A DNA stretch of 64,000 bases from the NCBI GenBank assembly GCA_019695115.1, contig JAIBAP010000005.1, positions 62,001 through 126,000 of the forward strand. The letters are read 5' to 3'. The stretch comes from Caldilineales bacterium (lineage in GTDB: Bacteria; Chloroflexota; Anaerolineae; J102). Shown here in pieces: positions 50,972 to 60,324 of the stretch. Each line of letters begins with the position of its first letter. Position 1 is the stretch's first letter. Made by a program: the position numbers and the translations under genes. The notes beneath the pieces are model-generated. The model saw only the letters and a list, made by a program, of their open reading frames with translations, searched no databases and was not told where the DNA came from.

Positions 50972-51004
50972 AGAGTTGCCAACTTCTGCAAAGTTGGCAA
51001 CTCT
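50972..51004 (-). repeat. 14-bp perfect inverted repeat after the sugar transferase gene
   Basis: AGAGTTGCCAACTT (50972-50985) and its exact complement (50991-51004), loop of 5, just beyond the stop of the glycan transferase. Without a T-run it is not a classical terminator. A degenerate relative lies at 38050-38074, which suggests a dispersed element rather than a dedicated terminator. Confidence 0.8.
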
Positions 51005-51010
51005 CGGGAA

Positions 51011-52411
51011 TCAATACGCATTGCGGTCGCTGAACAGGCGAAACGCCGTCTGCACGCAGATCTTGAAATCGAGCCACAGCGACCAGTTTTCGATGTACCA
51101 GAGGTCGTACTTGGTGCGCTCGACGATGCTGGTGTCGCCCCGCAGCCCGTTCACCTGCGCCCAGCCGGTCAGCCCCGCCTTCTCGCGGTGCCGCTCCATG
51201 TAGCGGGGGATGACCTGCCGGAATTGCTCGACATAGACCGGGCGCTCGGGCCGCGGCCCCACCAGGCTCATGTCCCCGCGCACGACGTTGATCAGTTGCG
51301 GCAGCTCGTCGAACGAGATGCGGCGCAGGAGGGCGCCGAGGCGGGTTTTGCGGGGGTCGTTGGCCGTCGTCCAGCCGGGGCCTTGCTTTTCGGCGTCGCT
51401 CCGCATCGAGCGGAACTTGAGCATGGGGAAGGGCCGGGCGTCGAGGCCCATCCGCTCCTGGATGTAGAAGATGGGGCCGGGCGATTCCAGCTTGATCAGC
51501 AGGGCGATGAACAACATCAGGGGCGAGAAGAAGATCAGCATCAGCCCGCCGAAAAGGAGGTCGTAGCCGCGCTTCATCGACAGCCGCCACCCGCGCAGGG
51601 CCACGTCGCGCACGGTCAGCAGCGGCAGCCCGGCCAGGTCGCTGACCGAAACCTCGGTGGCCATGATCTGGAAGACGTCGGGGAAGACCTTGATGCTGAC
51701 TTTCTCGCGCTCGCAGAGGGCGATCAGTTGCACGAGCTGGCGGTGCGAGCCTTCGGGCAGACCGATGACGACCTCATCGACGCTGTGCGTCTCGATGATG
51801 GCGGGCAGGTCGGCGGGATGGCCGAGGGCGGGGACGCCGACGACGGTGGGGGATTCGGGGTTGGTGTCGACAAAGCCGACCACTTCGTGGGCGATGCCGC
51901 CGGCGCTCTGGAGCTTCTGCACCAACATGCGCCCCACCTCGCCGGTGCCCACCACCAGCACCCTATCGCGGCCCACATGCCGCGCCTGCAGGAAGGCGAA
52001 GATGCGGGCCAGGAAGAAACGGCCCAGGCTGATGTAGAGGATGCTGAAAGCCCAGGCATAGACCGGGAAGGCCCGCGGATAGTTGACAGGTTCGGCCTCG
52101 CCAGGCGTGCGCAAGAAGAAAGCGATGCCGGCCAGGACGATGAGGTTGGCGATCGTCAGCGGCCCGGCCACCGCCGATAGGCTGTTGATCAGGCCCTGGG
52201 GTTGGCGGCGGTGGTAGCGCCGGTAGAAATAGAGGACGAGAAGGGTGGCGCCAATCAGCAGCAGCAGGTAGGGCGCATAGGCCAGCAGTCGGTCGACCGA
52301 ATCGGGTTTGACCAGCCGTTGCAGGCGATGGGCGGTGAAAACGGCCGCACAGATGGCAACAATGTCCGTGGCCAGGGTGACGATCACGAAGACGAAGCGT
52401 GCCCGGTTCAT
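51011..52411 (-). CDS. Polyprenyl-phosphate sugar phosphotransferase (WcaJ/WbaP type)
   Basis: A 466-residue initiator of exopolysaccharide synthesis. Four to five N-terminal helices, a CoA-binding-like Rossmann domain ([15 protein letters not shown]), one more helix ([24 protein letters not shown]), and the catalytic sugar-transferase domain with [32 protein letters not shown] and [12 protein letters not shown]. It moves a hexose-1-phosphate onto undecaprenyl phosphate at the membrane. The start overlaps the stop of the upstream glycosyltransferase (ATGA), so the two form an operon. Confidence 0.93.
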   Translation of the reverse strand: MNRARFVFVIVTLATDIVAICAAVFTAHRLQRLVKPDSVDRLLAYAPYLLLLIGATLLVLYFYRRYHRRQPQGLINSLSAVAGPLTIANLIVLAGIAFFLRTPGEAEPVNYPRAFPVYAWAFSILYISLGRFFLARIFAFLQARHVGRDRVLVVGTGEVGRMLVQKLQSAGGIAHEVVGFVDTNPESPTVVGVPALGHPADLPAIIETHSVDEVVIGLPEGSHRQLVQLIALCEREKVSIKVFPDVFQIMATEVSVSDLAGLPLLTVRDVALRGWRLSMKRGYDLLFGGLMLIFFSPLMLFIALLIKLESPGPIFYIQERMGLDARPFPMLKFRSMRSDAEKQGPGWTTANDPRKTRLGALLRRISFDELPQLINVVRGDMSLVGPRPERPVYVEQFRQVIPRYMERHREKAGLTGWAQVNGLRGDTSIVERTKYDLWYIENWSLWLDFKICVQTAFRLFSDRNAY

Positions 52412-53334
52412 GGTCGCACCCCTGCCGCCGGCGAGGCCGGAAGACGAGACCGCAGCCAGGTGAGGCCGACATCCACCCCGCCCTTGATGGCGATCCCGGC
52501 CAGGATCAGGGCGTAGAGCGGGAGCGGCGTCTGGCGGCGGTAGTGCTTGCGGACGAAGATGTGCATGGCCTGGTAGAAGGCATAGCGGACGCGCGGGTTG
52601 CCGCGCGAGGCGGCGCCCTTGTGATGAAGGACGCGCACCTGGGGATGATACCACACCCGCCAGCCCGCCGCTTTGATGCGGTAGGCCCAGTCCAGGTCTT
52701 CGCCGTGCATGAAAAAGGCTTCGTCCAGCAGCCCGGCCTGGACGATGGCCTGGCGGCGGACGAGCATGAAGGCGCCCACCACCGAATCGACTTCGGTTTC
52801 CTGGTCTTCGGGCAGATAGGTCAGGTTGTACTGGGCCAGCCGCCTGCTGCCGGGGAAGAGTTTGCTCAGGCCCAGGCCGCGGTAGATGAACGAGGCCGGG
52901 CTGGGGAAGGAGCGACGACAGGCTTTGTCGAGGCTGCCATCGGGCAGCACCAGTTTGGGGCCAGAGGCGCCCAGGTCGGGCCGCTGATCCATCAGGTCGA
53001 GCATGGCGGCCAGGGCGGTGGGGGGGAGTTCGGTGTCGGGGTTGAGCAGGAGGGCGTAGCGCGGCAGCCCGGCCGGGTCGGCCATCTCCCCAAAACCATA
53101 GCTGCGCAGGCCGATGTTGTTGGCATAGGCGAAGCCGCCGTTGCGCGGGGCGGCGATGGCGCCGGCCTGCGGGAATTCCTGCCGCACCATGTCCAGGCTG
53201 CCATCGGCGCTGGCGTTATCGACGACGGTGACATGGAAGACAAAATCGCCTTCGCTGGCAAAGACCGAACGAAGGCAGGTGCGGAGCAAATCTCTGGTGT
53301 TGTAGCTGACGATGACGATGGCCAGGTCGAGCAT
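52408..53334 (-). CDS. Glycosyltransferase family 2
   Basis: A 308-residue GT2 enzyme of the WbbL/rhamnosyltransferase type: [59 protein letters not shown] and [19 protein letters not shown] with the ED catalytic motif. It probably adds a deoxysugar to a lipid-linked glycan begun by the following gene. The 150 bases upstream hold no array; a weak TAAAAT box lies about 40 bases before the ATG. Confidence 0.9.
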   Translation of the reverse strand: MLDLAIVIVSYNTRDLLRTCLRSVFASEGDFVFHVTVVDNASADGSLDMVRQEFPQAGAIAAPRNGGFAYANNIGLRSYGFGEMADPAGLPRYALLLNPDTELPPTALAAMLDLMDQRPDLGASGPKLVLPDGSLDKACRRSFPSPASFIYRGLGLSKLFPGSRRLAQYNLTYLPEDQETEVDSVVGAFMLVRRQAIVQAGLLDEAFFMHGEDLDWAYRIKAAGWRVWYHPQVRVLHHKGAASRGNPRVRYAFYQAMHIFVRKHYRRQTPLPLYALILAGIAIKGGVDVGLTWLRSRLPASPAAGVRP

Positions 53335-53483
53335 GCGTCGGTGGATGGGATGGGAGTGTAGGTTCGGCTCTATTTTAGCATCGGGTGGGGGGATGGACAA
53401 AGGGACGGCGGTTAGCGGTGGGGGCGAGGTTGGCGTCGCCAGGGGTCGAGAGCGAGACAAGGATTCAGTTCGCCAGCCTCATG

Positions 53484-55055
53484 CTACTCGAACAGCGACA
53501 GCTGCTGAACAGGTGGTTCTGGCTGGCTGGGAAGGACGGCAAGAATCCTGTCGGCCGGGGCCTGGGCCAGTTCGCTCGGCTCCAATTTGTGCAAACCACC
53601 GCCGTACACCCGACCTTCGGCCAACAGCTCGTGGGCGCCGATCTGGTTGAGCGCCTGCCACAGTTTTCTCGATAGGCTGGCATCTCGCGCCAGCGCCTGG
53701 GCCAGGGCAGCCTTTGGATAGAGCAGGAGGTAGACATTAGCAGCAGTGGCCTGCGAATGATTGAGGATGAAGCGAAATGGACGGCCGTTCCTGGCGTCGC
53801 CCCGGCCGATGTAGGTGCATACGAAAGGAGTAGGGGGGCGGTCCTCCTGCGCATACCAGGGAGTGCGGTGACGGCACAAGTAGCGACCGGCCACATCGGG
53901 CTTGCCGCTTTGCAGGTAGCGCCAAAGCGATGGATATCGGGTCTGGATTTCATCCTCTGGCAGGCGGCAATCCAAGAGGAAGAGGGAGCGTTCGATGGCA
54001 GGGTTGCCATCATGGTCGGTAATCACTTCGTCCGCGGCCAAGAAGCGCGGCCCCGGCAAGATCGGTCGGAAGCACTCCATCGGCAGGCCGAGCGAGGCGA
54101 TGCGGTCTTTGCTGAGGATGAAGAATTGATTGCCACCGGTGGCAATCCCGCGTCTGATCGTGAAAAGGTCGCCCAGGGTGACGCCTTTGTTTGCCTTTCG
54201 CCCTTCGGCCAGTGGGAAACGCGTCCATTTCGGCTCCTGGCTGAGCAGGGAGGTAGGAATCTTCCTGGCGATTCTGGGCGCCGCTACCGAGCCGCCAAAG
54301 GTAAATTCGACCTGGTGTTCGGGCGGCGGCGCGGTATTGCGCAGCCAAAGCACCGCTGACGAAACCAGGGCGTCCTCGAATTGCACCTCTGCCGGGTCAA
54401 AACGATGGATGCGTAGCAGGGTGACACGATCCAGGAGGTGATGCTGGATGGCCTTGCCATAGTTGACGCCCATGAACTCGCTGGGGATCAGCCAGGCAGC
54501 GATGCCATCGCTTCTCATCCACCCGTGCGCCAATGCCAGGAAATAGCAGTAAAGCCCAGACAATCCAGAGAGCGATAGCCCGGCGCGCTGTGCTGCCAGA
54601 TGATGCAGCCGCGCCTTCTCGTCGGCGGCGAGATGGTGATGGCGGACATAGGGGGGATTGCAGATGATCAGATTGAAGCGGCCGGCGTCGGTTTCAGGGG
54701 CCGCAGTGCGTGTGAAGTCAGCCAAATGCACTCGAAGTCCTGCCGCCGACCATAGCCCCTGCGCCGGAATGCCGTAGTGTGGATCGAGTTCGTAGCCCTC
54801 GGCGGCTTCGATCCGGTCAGGGCTGGCGCTGTGACGAAGGGCCGAGAAAAAGGCGCCGGCGCCGACGGCCGGATCTAGAAAGCGGAGCGGCGCGCTCTGC
54901 GGCAGCAAAGTGATGGCATACTCGGTGATGTGGCAGGCGAGTTCGAACGGTGTAGCAAACTGCCCCAGGCGGTTTCTCTCGGCCTGGGTTTTCTGGCTGT
55001 CAAGTGCAGCCTGCACGGTCTGACGTTCTTGTTCAAGTTGGTGCAATTCGTTCAT
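53484..55055 (-). CDS. N6-adenine DNA methyltransferase, Eco57I/TaqI-like, orphan
   Basis: A 523-residue methylase. It has GQFATPFELACHI, motif I LDPAVGAGAFFSAL, a middle D in VHLADF and catalytic motif IV NPPYVRHHH, followed by a TaqI-like target-recognition region at the C terminus. No endonuclease gene is next to it: the neighbours are a glycosyltransferase and trmD. It may be a solitary regulatory or protective methylase, or a remnant of a restriction system. The base composition is slightly less GC-rich than that of its neighbours, compatible with transfer, but I have not measured it. Confidence 0.88.
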   Translation of the reverse strand: MNELHQLEQERQTVQAALDSQKTQAERNRLGQFATPFELACHITEYAITLLPQSAPLRFLDPAVGAGAFFSALRHSASPDRIEAAEGYELDPHYGIPAQGLWSAAGLRVHLADFTRTAAPETDAGRFNLIICNPPYVRHHHLAADEKARLHHLAAQRAGLSLSGLSGLYCYFLALAHGWMRSDGIAAWLIPSEFMGVNYGKAIQHHLLDRVTLLRIHRFDPAEVQFEDALVSSAVLWLRNTAPPPEHQVEFTFGGSVAAPRIARKIPTSLLSQEPKWTRFPLAEGRKANKGVTLGDLFTIRRGIATGGNQFFILSKDRIASLGLPMECFRPILPGPRFLAADEVITDHDGNPAIERSLFLLDCRLPEDEIQTRYPSLWRYLQSGKPDVAGRYLCRHRTPWYAQEDRPPTPFVCTYIGRGDARNGRPFRFILNHSQATAANVYLLLYPKAALAQALARDASLSRKLWQALNQIGAHELLAEGRVYGGGLHKLEPSELAQAPADRILAVLPSQPEPPVQQLSLFE

Positions 55056-55057
55056 CT

Positions 55058-55108
55058 CTACAACCCAAATTGCTCCAAGTCATCGAGGCGATGCTCCCAA
55101 GGCCATGA
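55058..55108 (-). pseudogene. Possible C-terminal gene remnant upstream of the methylase
   Basis: Directly upstream of the methylase ATG, one frame reads SWPWEHRLDDLEQFGL and then TAG, with a stop 18 codons earlier. The peptide looks like the end of a real protein, but the rest is absent: trmD starts to occupy the space just beyond. It could be the relic of a gene that once preceded the methylase, or chance. Confidence 0.25.
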
Positions 55109-55116
55109 TCGTCACC

Positions 55117-55860
55117 TCACTCGTCTCTGAACGCGCCCTCATAGCCCTGGCCCCGCAGCCACACCCGCTCTTTCGCCGTCAGCGGGGCCGTGGCCAGCAG
55201 GTCGGGGCGCCGGGCCAACGTCCGCAGCAGGGCCTGTTGCCGGCGCCAGGCGTCGATCTTGGCATGATGCCCGGAGCTGAGCACCTCGGGCACAGGCCAG
55301 TCGCGAAAGACCGGCGGGCGCGTATAGTGCGGGCCTTCCAGCACACCGGTCGCATGCGAATCCATGGCCGCCGAATGCTCGTAGCCGAGCGCGCCCGGCA
55401 GCAGCCGCACCACCGCATCCACCACCACCAGCGCCGCCGGCTCCCCGCCCGACAGCACATAATCGCCAATCGACAGTTCATCCGTGGCCAGATACTCGCG
55501 CACCCGCTCATCCACCCCCTCGTAGCGGCCGCAAATCAGCATGAAACGCGGCAAGGCCGCCAACTCCTGCGCCGCCGCCTGGGTGAACACCCGGCCCTGG
55601 GGCGTCAGCAGGATGACCGGGCAGATTTCCTCGCCCCGCACCGCCTCCACCGCCGCAAAGAGCGGTTCCGGCTTCATCACCATGCCGCCGCCGCCGCCGT
55701 AGGGCGCATCATCGGTCAGCTGGTGCTTGTCGGTGGCGTAATCGCGGATGTTGTGCGCCCACACCTCCACCAGCCCGCGCTCGCGCGCCCGTTTGATGAT
55801 CGAAGCATCGAACGGGCCGTTGAATAGCTCTGGAAAGATGGTGAAGATGTCGATGCGCAT
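55117..55860 (-). CDS. trmD: tRNA (guanine-N1)-methyltransferase TrmD
   Basis: A 247-residue SPOUT-class enzyme with [13 protein letters not shown] at the start, [15 protein letters not shown], the knot motifs [13 protein letters not shown] and [15 protein letters not shown], and GPHYTRPP near the end. It makes m1G37 in tRNAs with a G36. The usual neighbours rpsP, rimM and rplS are missing here, so it stands alone. The ATG has no Shine-Dalgarno sequence; instead CACGNNN heptamers run to within a few bases of it. Confidence 0.96.
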   Translation of the reverse strand: MRIDIFTIFPELFNGPFDASIIKRARERGLVEVWAHNIRDYATDKHQLTDDAPYGGGGGMVMKPEPLFAAVEAVRGEEICPVILLTPQGRVFTQAAAQELAALPRFMLICGRYEGVDERVREYLATDELSIGDYVLSGGEPAALVVVDAVVRLLPGALGYEHSAAMDSHATGVLEGPHYTRPPVFRDWPVPEVLSSGHHAKIDAWRRQQALLRTLARRPDLLATAPLTAKERVWLRGQGYEGAFRDE

Positions 55861-55863
55861 GGG

Positions 55864-55918
55864 TTTCGTGGTGCGTGTTTCGTGTTCCGTGGTGCGTGTT
55901 CCGTGGTGCGTGTTCTGG
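55864..55918. repeat. CACGNNN heptamer array before trmD
   Basis: On the minus strand CACGGAACACGCAC and CACGAAACACGCAC words alternate with near-7-base period, reaching to within 4 bases of the trmD ATG. Same vocabulary as the array before xerC. Confidence 0.8.
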
Positions 55919-56082
55919 GGGGCGGGGTGCGGGCGCTGTTGGCTCGCCAATCATAGCCCAGTCGTAGCAGCCGCCCAAATCGCCCTGGCTGCGCCTCTGC
56001 CGCCTGCCGCCGGCGGCCCACACCACACCCTCACCCCCGCCGCTTTCTCCCTTCCCAATCGCACCCATTACAATAGCCCTCC

Positions 56083-56140
56083 CCCCTCCCTGCGTCCCTC
56101 CGTCTCCCCCTCCCTGCGTCCCCCCTCCCTGCGTCCCCCC
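56083..56140. repeat. CCCTGCGT-type C-rich repeat up to the CapA-M23 start
   Basis: CCCTGCGTCC and CCCTCCGTCT words and C tracts run directly into the ATG at 56141, as before the MBL gene at 41256. A TACAAT box lies at the start of the block (56068-56073). Confidence 0.7.
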
Positions 56141-58810
56141 ATGCCCCTCCGTCTGCTCACCCTCTGCCTCCTCATCCTGCTCCTGGCCGCGTGCAACCCC
56201 CAGGTCGAACCCACCCTGCCGCCGCCCACCCCCACCAGCAGCGCCCCGGCCGAGACGCCGGCTCCCACCGCCACCCAGCCGGAACCCTCCCCCACCCTGC
56301 CCCCGGCCACAGCCACCCCCGCACCGCCGCCCACCCCGGCCGCCATCTTCGTCGGCCTCAGCGCCAACATCCCCGCCGAGCTACGCGGTCAACTGGAAAC
56401 CGTCTTCGGCCAGCCCGACCTCCTGCCGGGCGGCCAGACCGTGGAGAAGCAAGAAAGCGCGGGCGCAGGCGCCAACTTCGTGGCTTTTGCGCCCCTGGCC
56501 GCGAGCGAGGGTGAGAAACTGGCCGAGCGCGTCTACGCTGTCGTCGCGCCCTTCGCCACCGTGCGCGACGAGATCACCCTGGACGAGTTGACAACGCGCT
56601 GGTCGGGCGCAGGCGATGGCTCAGTATTCGCCAGCGAAGACGCCGCCCTGGCCCTCGGACCCGTCTTCGCCAGCCTCCCCGCCCAGATCGTCCCCGCTGC
56701 CGACCTACCCGCCCGCCTGGCCGCCGAACCGGGCAGCCTGGGCATCCTCCCCTTCGAGGAACTCGACCCCACCTACAAAGTCCTGGCCGTCGATGGCGTC
56801 AACCCGCTCGACAACCGCCTGCAACCGGAAACCTACCCCCTGACCGTCGCCCTCGCCCTCACCGGCCCCGACGCCGCCGAACTGGCCCCGGCCCTGCGCG
56901 CCGCCATCGCCCCCGCCACCAACCGCGACCCCAGCCGCCTGACGGCCCTGGTCATGACCGGCGTCACCGCCATGTCGCGCGGGACGGCCAAGAAAATGGA
57001 GGAAAAAGGCTACACCTATCCAGCCCAGGTCATCTCCGCCACCCTCGCCGCCGCCGACATCACCCATGTCAGCAACGAAGTCCCCTTCATCGACGGCTGC
57101 AAGGTCAACGACACCTACATGAACCTGGTGCTGTGCTCCGACTATCCCTACTGGCAGGCGCTGCAGGCCATCGGCACGGACATCGTTGGGCTGAGCGGCA
57201 ACCATGTCAACGATTTCGGTCGCGATGGGGCGCGGGAGTCGCTGCAATTCTACCGCGACCGCGGCATCCCCATCTATGGCAGCGGCCTGAACGAGACCGA
57301 AGCCTGCCAGCCGCTGCTGTGGGAAGACCACGGCAACACCTTCGCCTTCCTGGCCGCCCTGGCCTGGTGGCCGGATTCGGCCTGGGCCACCGCCGACAAA
57401 CCCGGCGCCTGCTATTTTTATGACAACTACGACCCGATCATCGCCCAGATCGGCGAATTGAGCCAGACGGTGGATATCGTCGCCGTCGAGCTGCAATACC
57501 ACGAAACCTACAACCCCTGGCCCATCCCCGAACAAGTGGAGGAATTCCGGGCCTTGCGCGCAGCCGGGGCCGACATCGTCACCGGGGTGCAGAGCCACGT
57601 CCCCCAGGCCAGCGAACCCTACGGAACCAGCGATGCGGGCGGGCCGGGCATCATCAACTACGGCCTCGGCAACCTCTTCTTCGACCAGATGCAGGATTGG
57701 GACACCCGCACCGAACTCATCGCCCGCCACACCATCTACGACGGCCGCCTGCTCAGCACCGAACTCCTGACCACCATCCTCGAAGATTTCGCCCAACCGC
57801 GCTGGGCCACGCCCGCAGAACGGGCCGACCTCCTCCGCCGCGTCTTCGATGCCGCGCCCAAACGCCCCGCCGCTGGTCAAAGCCAACTGCCCTCGGCCCG
57901 CCCCACCCTGGCCCCGCTGGCTGAACCGGAGGCAGCGACGCCCACACCCGAAAGCGCCCCGGTCACAACCACCGTCCCCGCCGCCACCACTGCCTTCCTC
58001 GCCCAACCCACCGCCCTCCTGGCCTGGCCCACGCCCTCCCCAGCGCCAGAGGACCACTACCTACTCGGCCGGCCCACCGCCCCCACCGCCAACCAGATCC
58101 CCGGCCCCATCTACACCTTCGGCGACACGCAAAGCGGCCGGCGGCGCCCGCATCATGGCGTCGATGTCCCCAACCCGCTGGCCACCCCGGTTCTGGCTCC
58201 GGCTGATGCCACCATCTACTACGCCGGGCCAGACCAGCCCCCGCACATCTTCGGCCCCCGCCCCGACTTCTTCGGCAACACCGTTGTCTTCCGGCTGGAT
58301 GCCGTCTGGCGCGACCAGCCGGTCTACGTCCTCTACGGCCATCTCAACACCATCGCCGTGCAGACGGGCGAACGCGTGACGACCGGGCAGCCGGTGGGCG
58401 CGGTAGGGATGACCGGCATCGCCATCGGCCCGCACACACACATCGAGGTGCGATTGGGCAGCCCTGATTTTGGCAACTCCCACAACCCCGGCCTCTGGCT
58501 CAGGCCGCTGGCTGGGGCAGGCACGGTGGCCGGACAGCTGGTCACGCCCGAGGGCCGCGCCTGGACGGGGCTGAACATCCTCCTCTACCGGCTGGAGGAA
58601 GGCGGCGCCCGGCTGGTGCGGGTGCTCCCCACCTATGCCAACGACCCCGACCTGCGCCCCGACCCCGAATGGGCCGAGACCTTCGTCGGCGCCGACCTGC
58701 CTGCGGGCGACTACGAGCTGGCCTTCAAGCTCCTGGGGAAGGTCTATCGTGGCCGGCTGACGGTGGAGCCGGGCAAGACCAGCTACCAACGCTTCGTCGT
58801 CCCGGCGTAA
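56141..58810 (+). CDS. CapA-like / M23 peptidase fusion lipoprotein
   Basis: An 889-residue lipoprotein. Lipobox LLLAAC (Cys18) is followed by a Pro/Thr-rich linker to about residue 65. A solute-binding-like segment (about 70-260) precedes a CapA/PGA_cap phosphoesterase-like domain (about 265-530) with LSGNHVNDFGRDG (about 347) and GVQSHVPQ (about 483). A second Pro/Thr linker leads to an M23 domain with HHGVDVPN (about 671) and GPHTHIEVRL (about 765), both zinc motifs complete. A final beta domain closes the protein (about 790-889). CapA and M23 functions both act on the cell envelope. The fusion is unusual. The leader is C-rich with no Shine-Dalgarno. Confidence 0.85.
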   Translation: MPLRLLTLCLLILLLAACNPQVEPTLPPPTPTSSAPAETPAPTATQPEPSPTLPPATATPAPPPTPAAIFVGLSANIPAELRGQLETVFGQPDLLPGGQTVEKQESAGAGANFVAFAPLAASEGEKLAERVYAVVAPFATVRDEITLDELTTRWSGAGDGSVFASEDAALALGPVFASLPAQIVPAADLPARLAAEPGSLGILPFEELDPTYKVLAVDGVNPLDNRLQPETYPLTVALALTGPDAAELAPALRAAIAPATNRDPSRLTALVMTGVTAMSRGTAKKMEEKGYTYPAQVISATLAAADITHVSNEVPFIDGCKVNDTYMNLVLCSDYPYWQALQAIGTDIVGLSGNHVNDFGRDGARESLQFYRDRGIPIYGSGLNETEACQPLLWEDHGNTFAFLAALAWWPDSAWATADKPGACYFYDNYDPIIAQIGELSQTVDIVAVELQYHETYNPWPIPEQVEEFRALRAAGADIVTGVQSHVPQASEPYGTSDAGGPGIINYGLGNLFFDQMQDWDTRTELIARHTIYDGRLLSTELLTTILEDFAQPRWATPAERADLLRRVFDAAPKRPAAGQSQLPSARPTLAPLAEPEAATPTPESAPVTTTVPAATTAFLAQPTALLAWPTPSPAPEDHYLLGRPTAPTANQIPGPIYTFGDTQSGRRRPHHGVDVPNPLATPVLAPADATIYYAGPDQPPHIFGPRPDFFGNTVVFRLDAVWRDQPVYVLYGHLNTIAVQTGERVTTGQPVGAVGMTGIAIGPHTHIEVRLGSPDFGNSHNPGLWLRPLAGAGTVAGQLVTPEGRAWTGLNILLYRLEEGGARLVRVLPTYANDPDLRPDPEWAETFVGADLPAGDYELAFKLLGKVYRGRLTVEPGKTSYQRFVVPA

Positions 58811-59050
58811 TCAGGGTACGCGGATAAACGCGGATGAACGCGGATATTTTTTTTCTTGGTTTCATTCGCATTTCTCCGCGCAAATCCGCGTACCAATTGC
58901 AATCATATAGGCTTCTATCCGCGTTTCTCCGCGTTCATCCGCGTACCAATTGCAGTTATATAGGGTTTTATCCGCGTCCCTCCGCGTTCATCCGCGTACC
59001 AATTGCAGTTAAATAGGGTTTTATCCGCGTCCCTCCGCGTTCATCCGCGT
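58811..59050. repeat. 53-bp tandem repeats built from CCGCGT words
   Basis: The segment TACCAATTGCA... recurs at 58891, 58944, 58997 and (truncated) 59050, exactly 53 bases apart. Each unit holds ACCAATTGCAGTTATATAGG and two to three ATCCGCGT words. Just upstream, ACGCGGATAA/ACGCGGATGA words occur in the opposite sense, followed by T8. The last unit supplies the stop codon of the glycosyltransferase. Confidence 0.88.
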
Positions 59051-60324
59051 ACCACAACCAACTCAATTGCCTGAGCCGCGTGTTCGGCCCCGCCCAGGCC
59101 GGCCATCTCGGCCGCCCACCACTCGGCGCTGGTGCAAAAGGAGGGGTCGCCGAGCAACTGCGAGACCAGCACCGGCGCGCGGGCCAGGTCGAAATCGGCC
59201 GGGCGGACGCCATAGCCCACGCCTGCCTGCGTCACGCGCCCGGCTTGGGGCAACTGATCGCCGGCGTGGGGAACGACGATCTGGGGCAGGCCATGCACCA
59301 GGGCGGCATGGGTGGTGCCGACCCCGCCGTGGTGGATGATGGCCGCCAGCCGCGGGAAGACGGCGCCGTACTCGACCCATTCACTCACCCGAACCCCCTC
59401 CGGCAGCCCGGCCGGCCTGGCCCCGCCCCGGCCCAGCACCAACCACGGCTGCGCTCCGGCTTGGATCACGGCCCCGGCGGCAATGCGAAAAAAGGCATCG
59501 TCATGGTTGAAGGTCGAACCCAGGGTGATCAGCACCAGAGGCGGCGCGGATTCCGGCGCGGGAGACGCCAACGCCGAACCGCCGCAGAAAACCGTCTGCT
59601 CGCCCACCGCCGTCAGGTCGGCATACCACCCGCGGCAGAAGAAATCGAGATGCAGGTGGGGTGAAGAAGGCGTCCCGCGCGCCCGGTCCCAGTAGTCGCC
59701 CGCGACCCCGGCCATCTCGCGCAGCCGGGCGATGGCCTCTGCGGCCGGGCCGCGAATAGCGGCCGGGGGGCCGGGAACGGCGGCTGGGGGGCCGGGAACG
59801 GCGGCTGGGGGGCCGGGAACGGCGGCTGGGGGGCCGGGAACGGCGGCTGGGGGGAGGGCCGGACGGCCGATCACCACCAGCGGCAGCCCTGCTCTTTCGG
59901 CCAGGAGCGCGCCCGCAGCCACGAACGGCTCGATCAGGACGGCGTCGGGGCGGAAGCCATCCGCCACGGCGCTGAATGCAGCCAACGCCGGCCCCACCGC
60001 CTCGGTTTGCAGCCACACCGCCAGCCCACGCGCCCGTCGCACCTGCTCGCGTTCCTCGGCCCCAAGATCCGGCGGCAAGGGCGGCAGGTGGCCGTGCCAG
60101 CCGGTGGAGGCAACGGCGACGAAACGCACGCCCGCTGCAACCACGCTTGCCGCCACCTCCGGGCCGCTGGCCCACAGCACCTCATGCCCGCGCCGGGCCA
60201 GCGCCGCCGCCGTCGCCAGATAGCCGCCCCAATCCAGGTGGCCGGGGAAGGGATGGGAGAGGCAGAGAAAGCGCAAGGGAAGAAATGCGGATTCGGATTG
60301 CGAAATGCGAAATCCGTCGCTCAC
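59041..60324 (-). CDS. Glycosyltransferase, MGT/UGT type (GT1-like)
   Basis: About 427 residues, GT-B fold. N domain: LRFLCLSHPFPGHLDWGGYLATAAALARRGHEV. C domain: LVLITLGSTFNHDD, then the donor-binding signature IIHHGGVGTTHAALVHGLPQIVVPHAGDQ. Members glycosylate macrolides, sterols or carotenoids. GTG at 60324 overlaps the stop of the CBS gene (GTGA); the first 14 residues come from GGATTTCGC heptamers, so an in-frame TTG at about 60279 may be the true start. A 7-residue repeat (AVPGPPA) inserted at about 155-190 is in the loop between domains. The stop codon and last residues come from the 53-bp repeat. Confidence 0.8.
   Translation of the reverse strand: MSDGFRISQSESAFLPLRFLCLSHPFPGHLDWGGYLATAAALARRGHEVLWASGPEVAASVVAAGVRFVAVASTGWHGHLPPLPPDLGAEEREQVRRARGLAVWLQTEAVGPALAAFSAVADGFRPDAVLIEPFVAAGALLAERAGLPLVVIGRPALPPAAVPGPPAAVPGPPAAVPGPPAAVPGPPAAIRGPAAEAIARLREMAGVAGDYWDRARGTPSSPHLHLDFFCRGWYADLTAVGEQTVFCGGSALASPAPESAPPLVLITLGSTFNHDDAFFRIAAGAVIQAGAQPWLVLGRGGARPAGLPEGVRVSEWVEYGAVFPRLAAIIHHGGVGTTHAALVHGLPQIVVPHAGDQLPQAGRVTQAGVGYGVRPADFDLARAPVLVSQLLGDPSFCTSAEWWAAEMAGLGGAEHAAQAIELVVVRG
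59757..59868. repeat. In-frame 21-bp tandem repeat inside the glycosyltransferase
   Basis: About five copies of a 21-base unit (GGGGGGCCGGGAACGGCGGCT) encode a tandem AVPGPPA heptapeptide. 21 bases is three times 7, so the coding frame survives changes in copy number. Confidence 0.85.

Noticed and set aside
50972-51004. Rho-independent terminator of the sugar transferase gene
   Set aside because: The stem is perfect but no T-run follows on the minus strand, and a relative occurs at a promoter at 38 kb, so I list it as an inverted repeat.
58850-59055. CRISPR-like 53-bp repeats
   Set aside because: The full 53-base unit is repeated including the part that would be a spacer, so there are no unique spacers.
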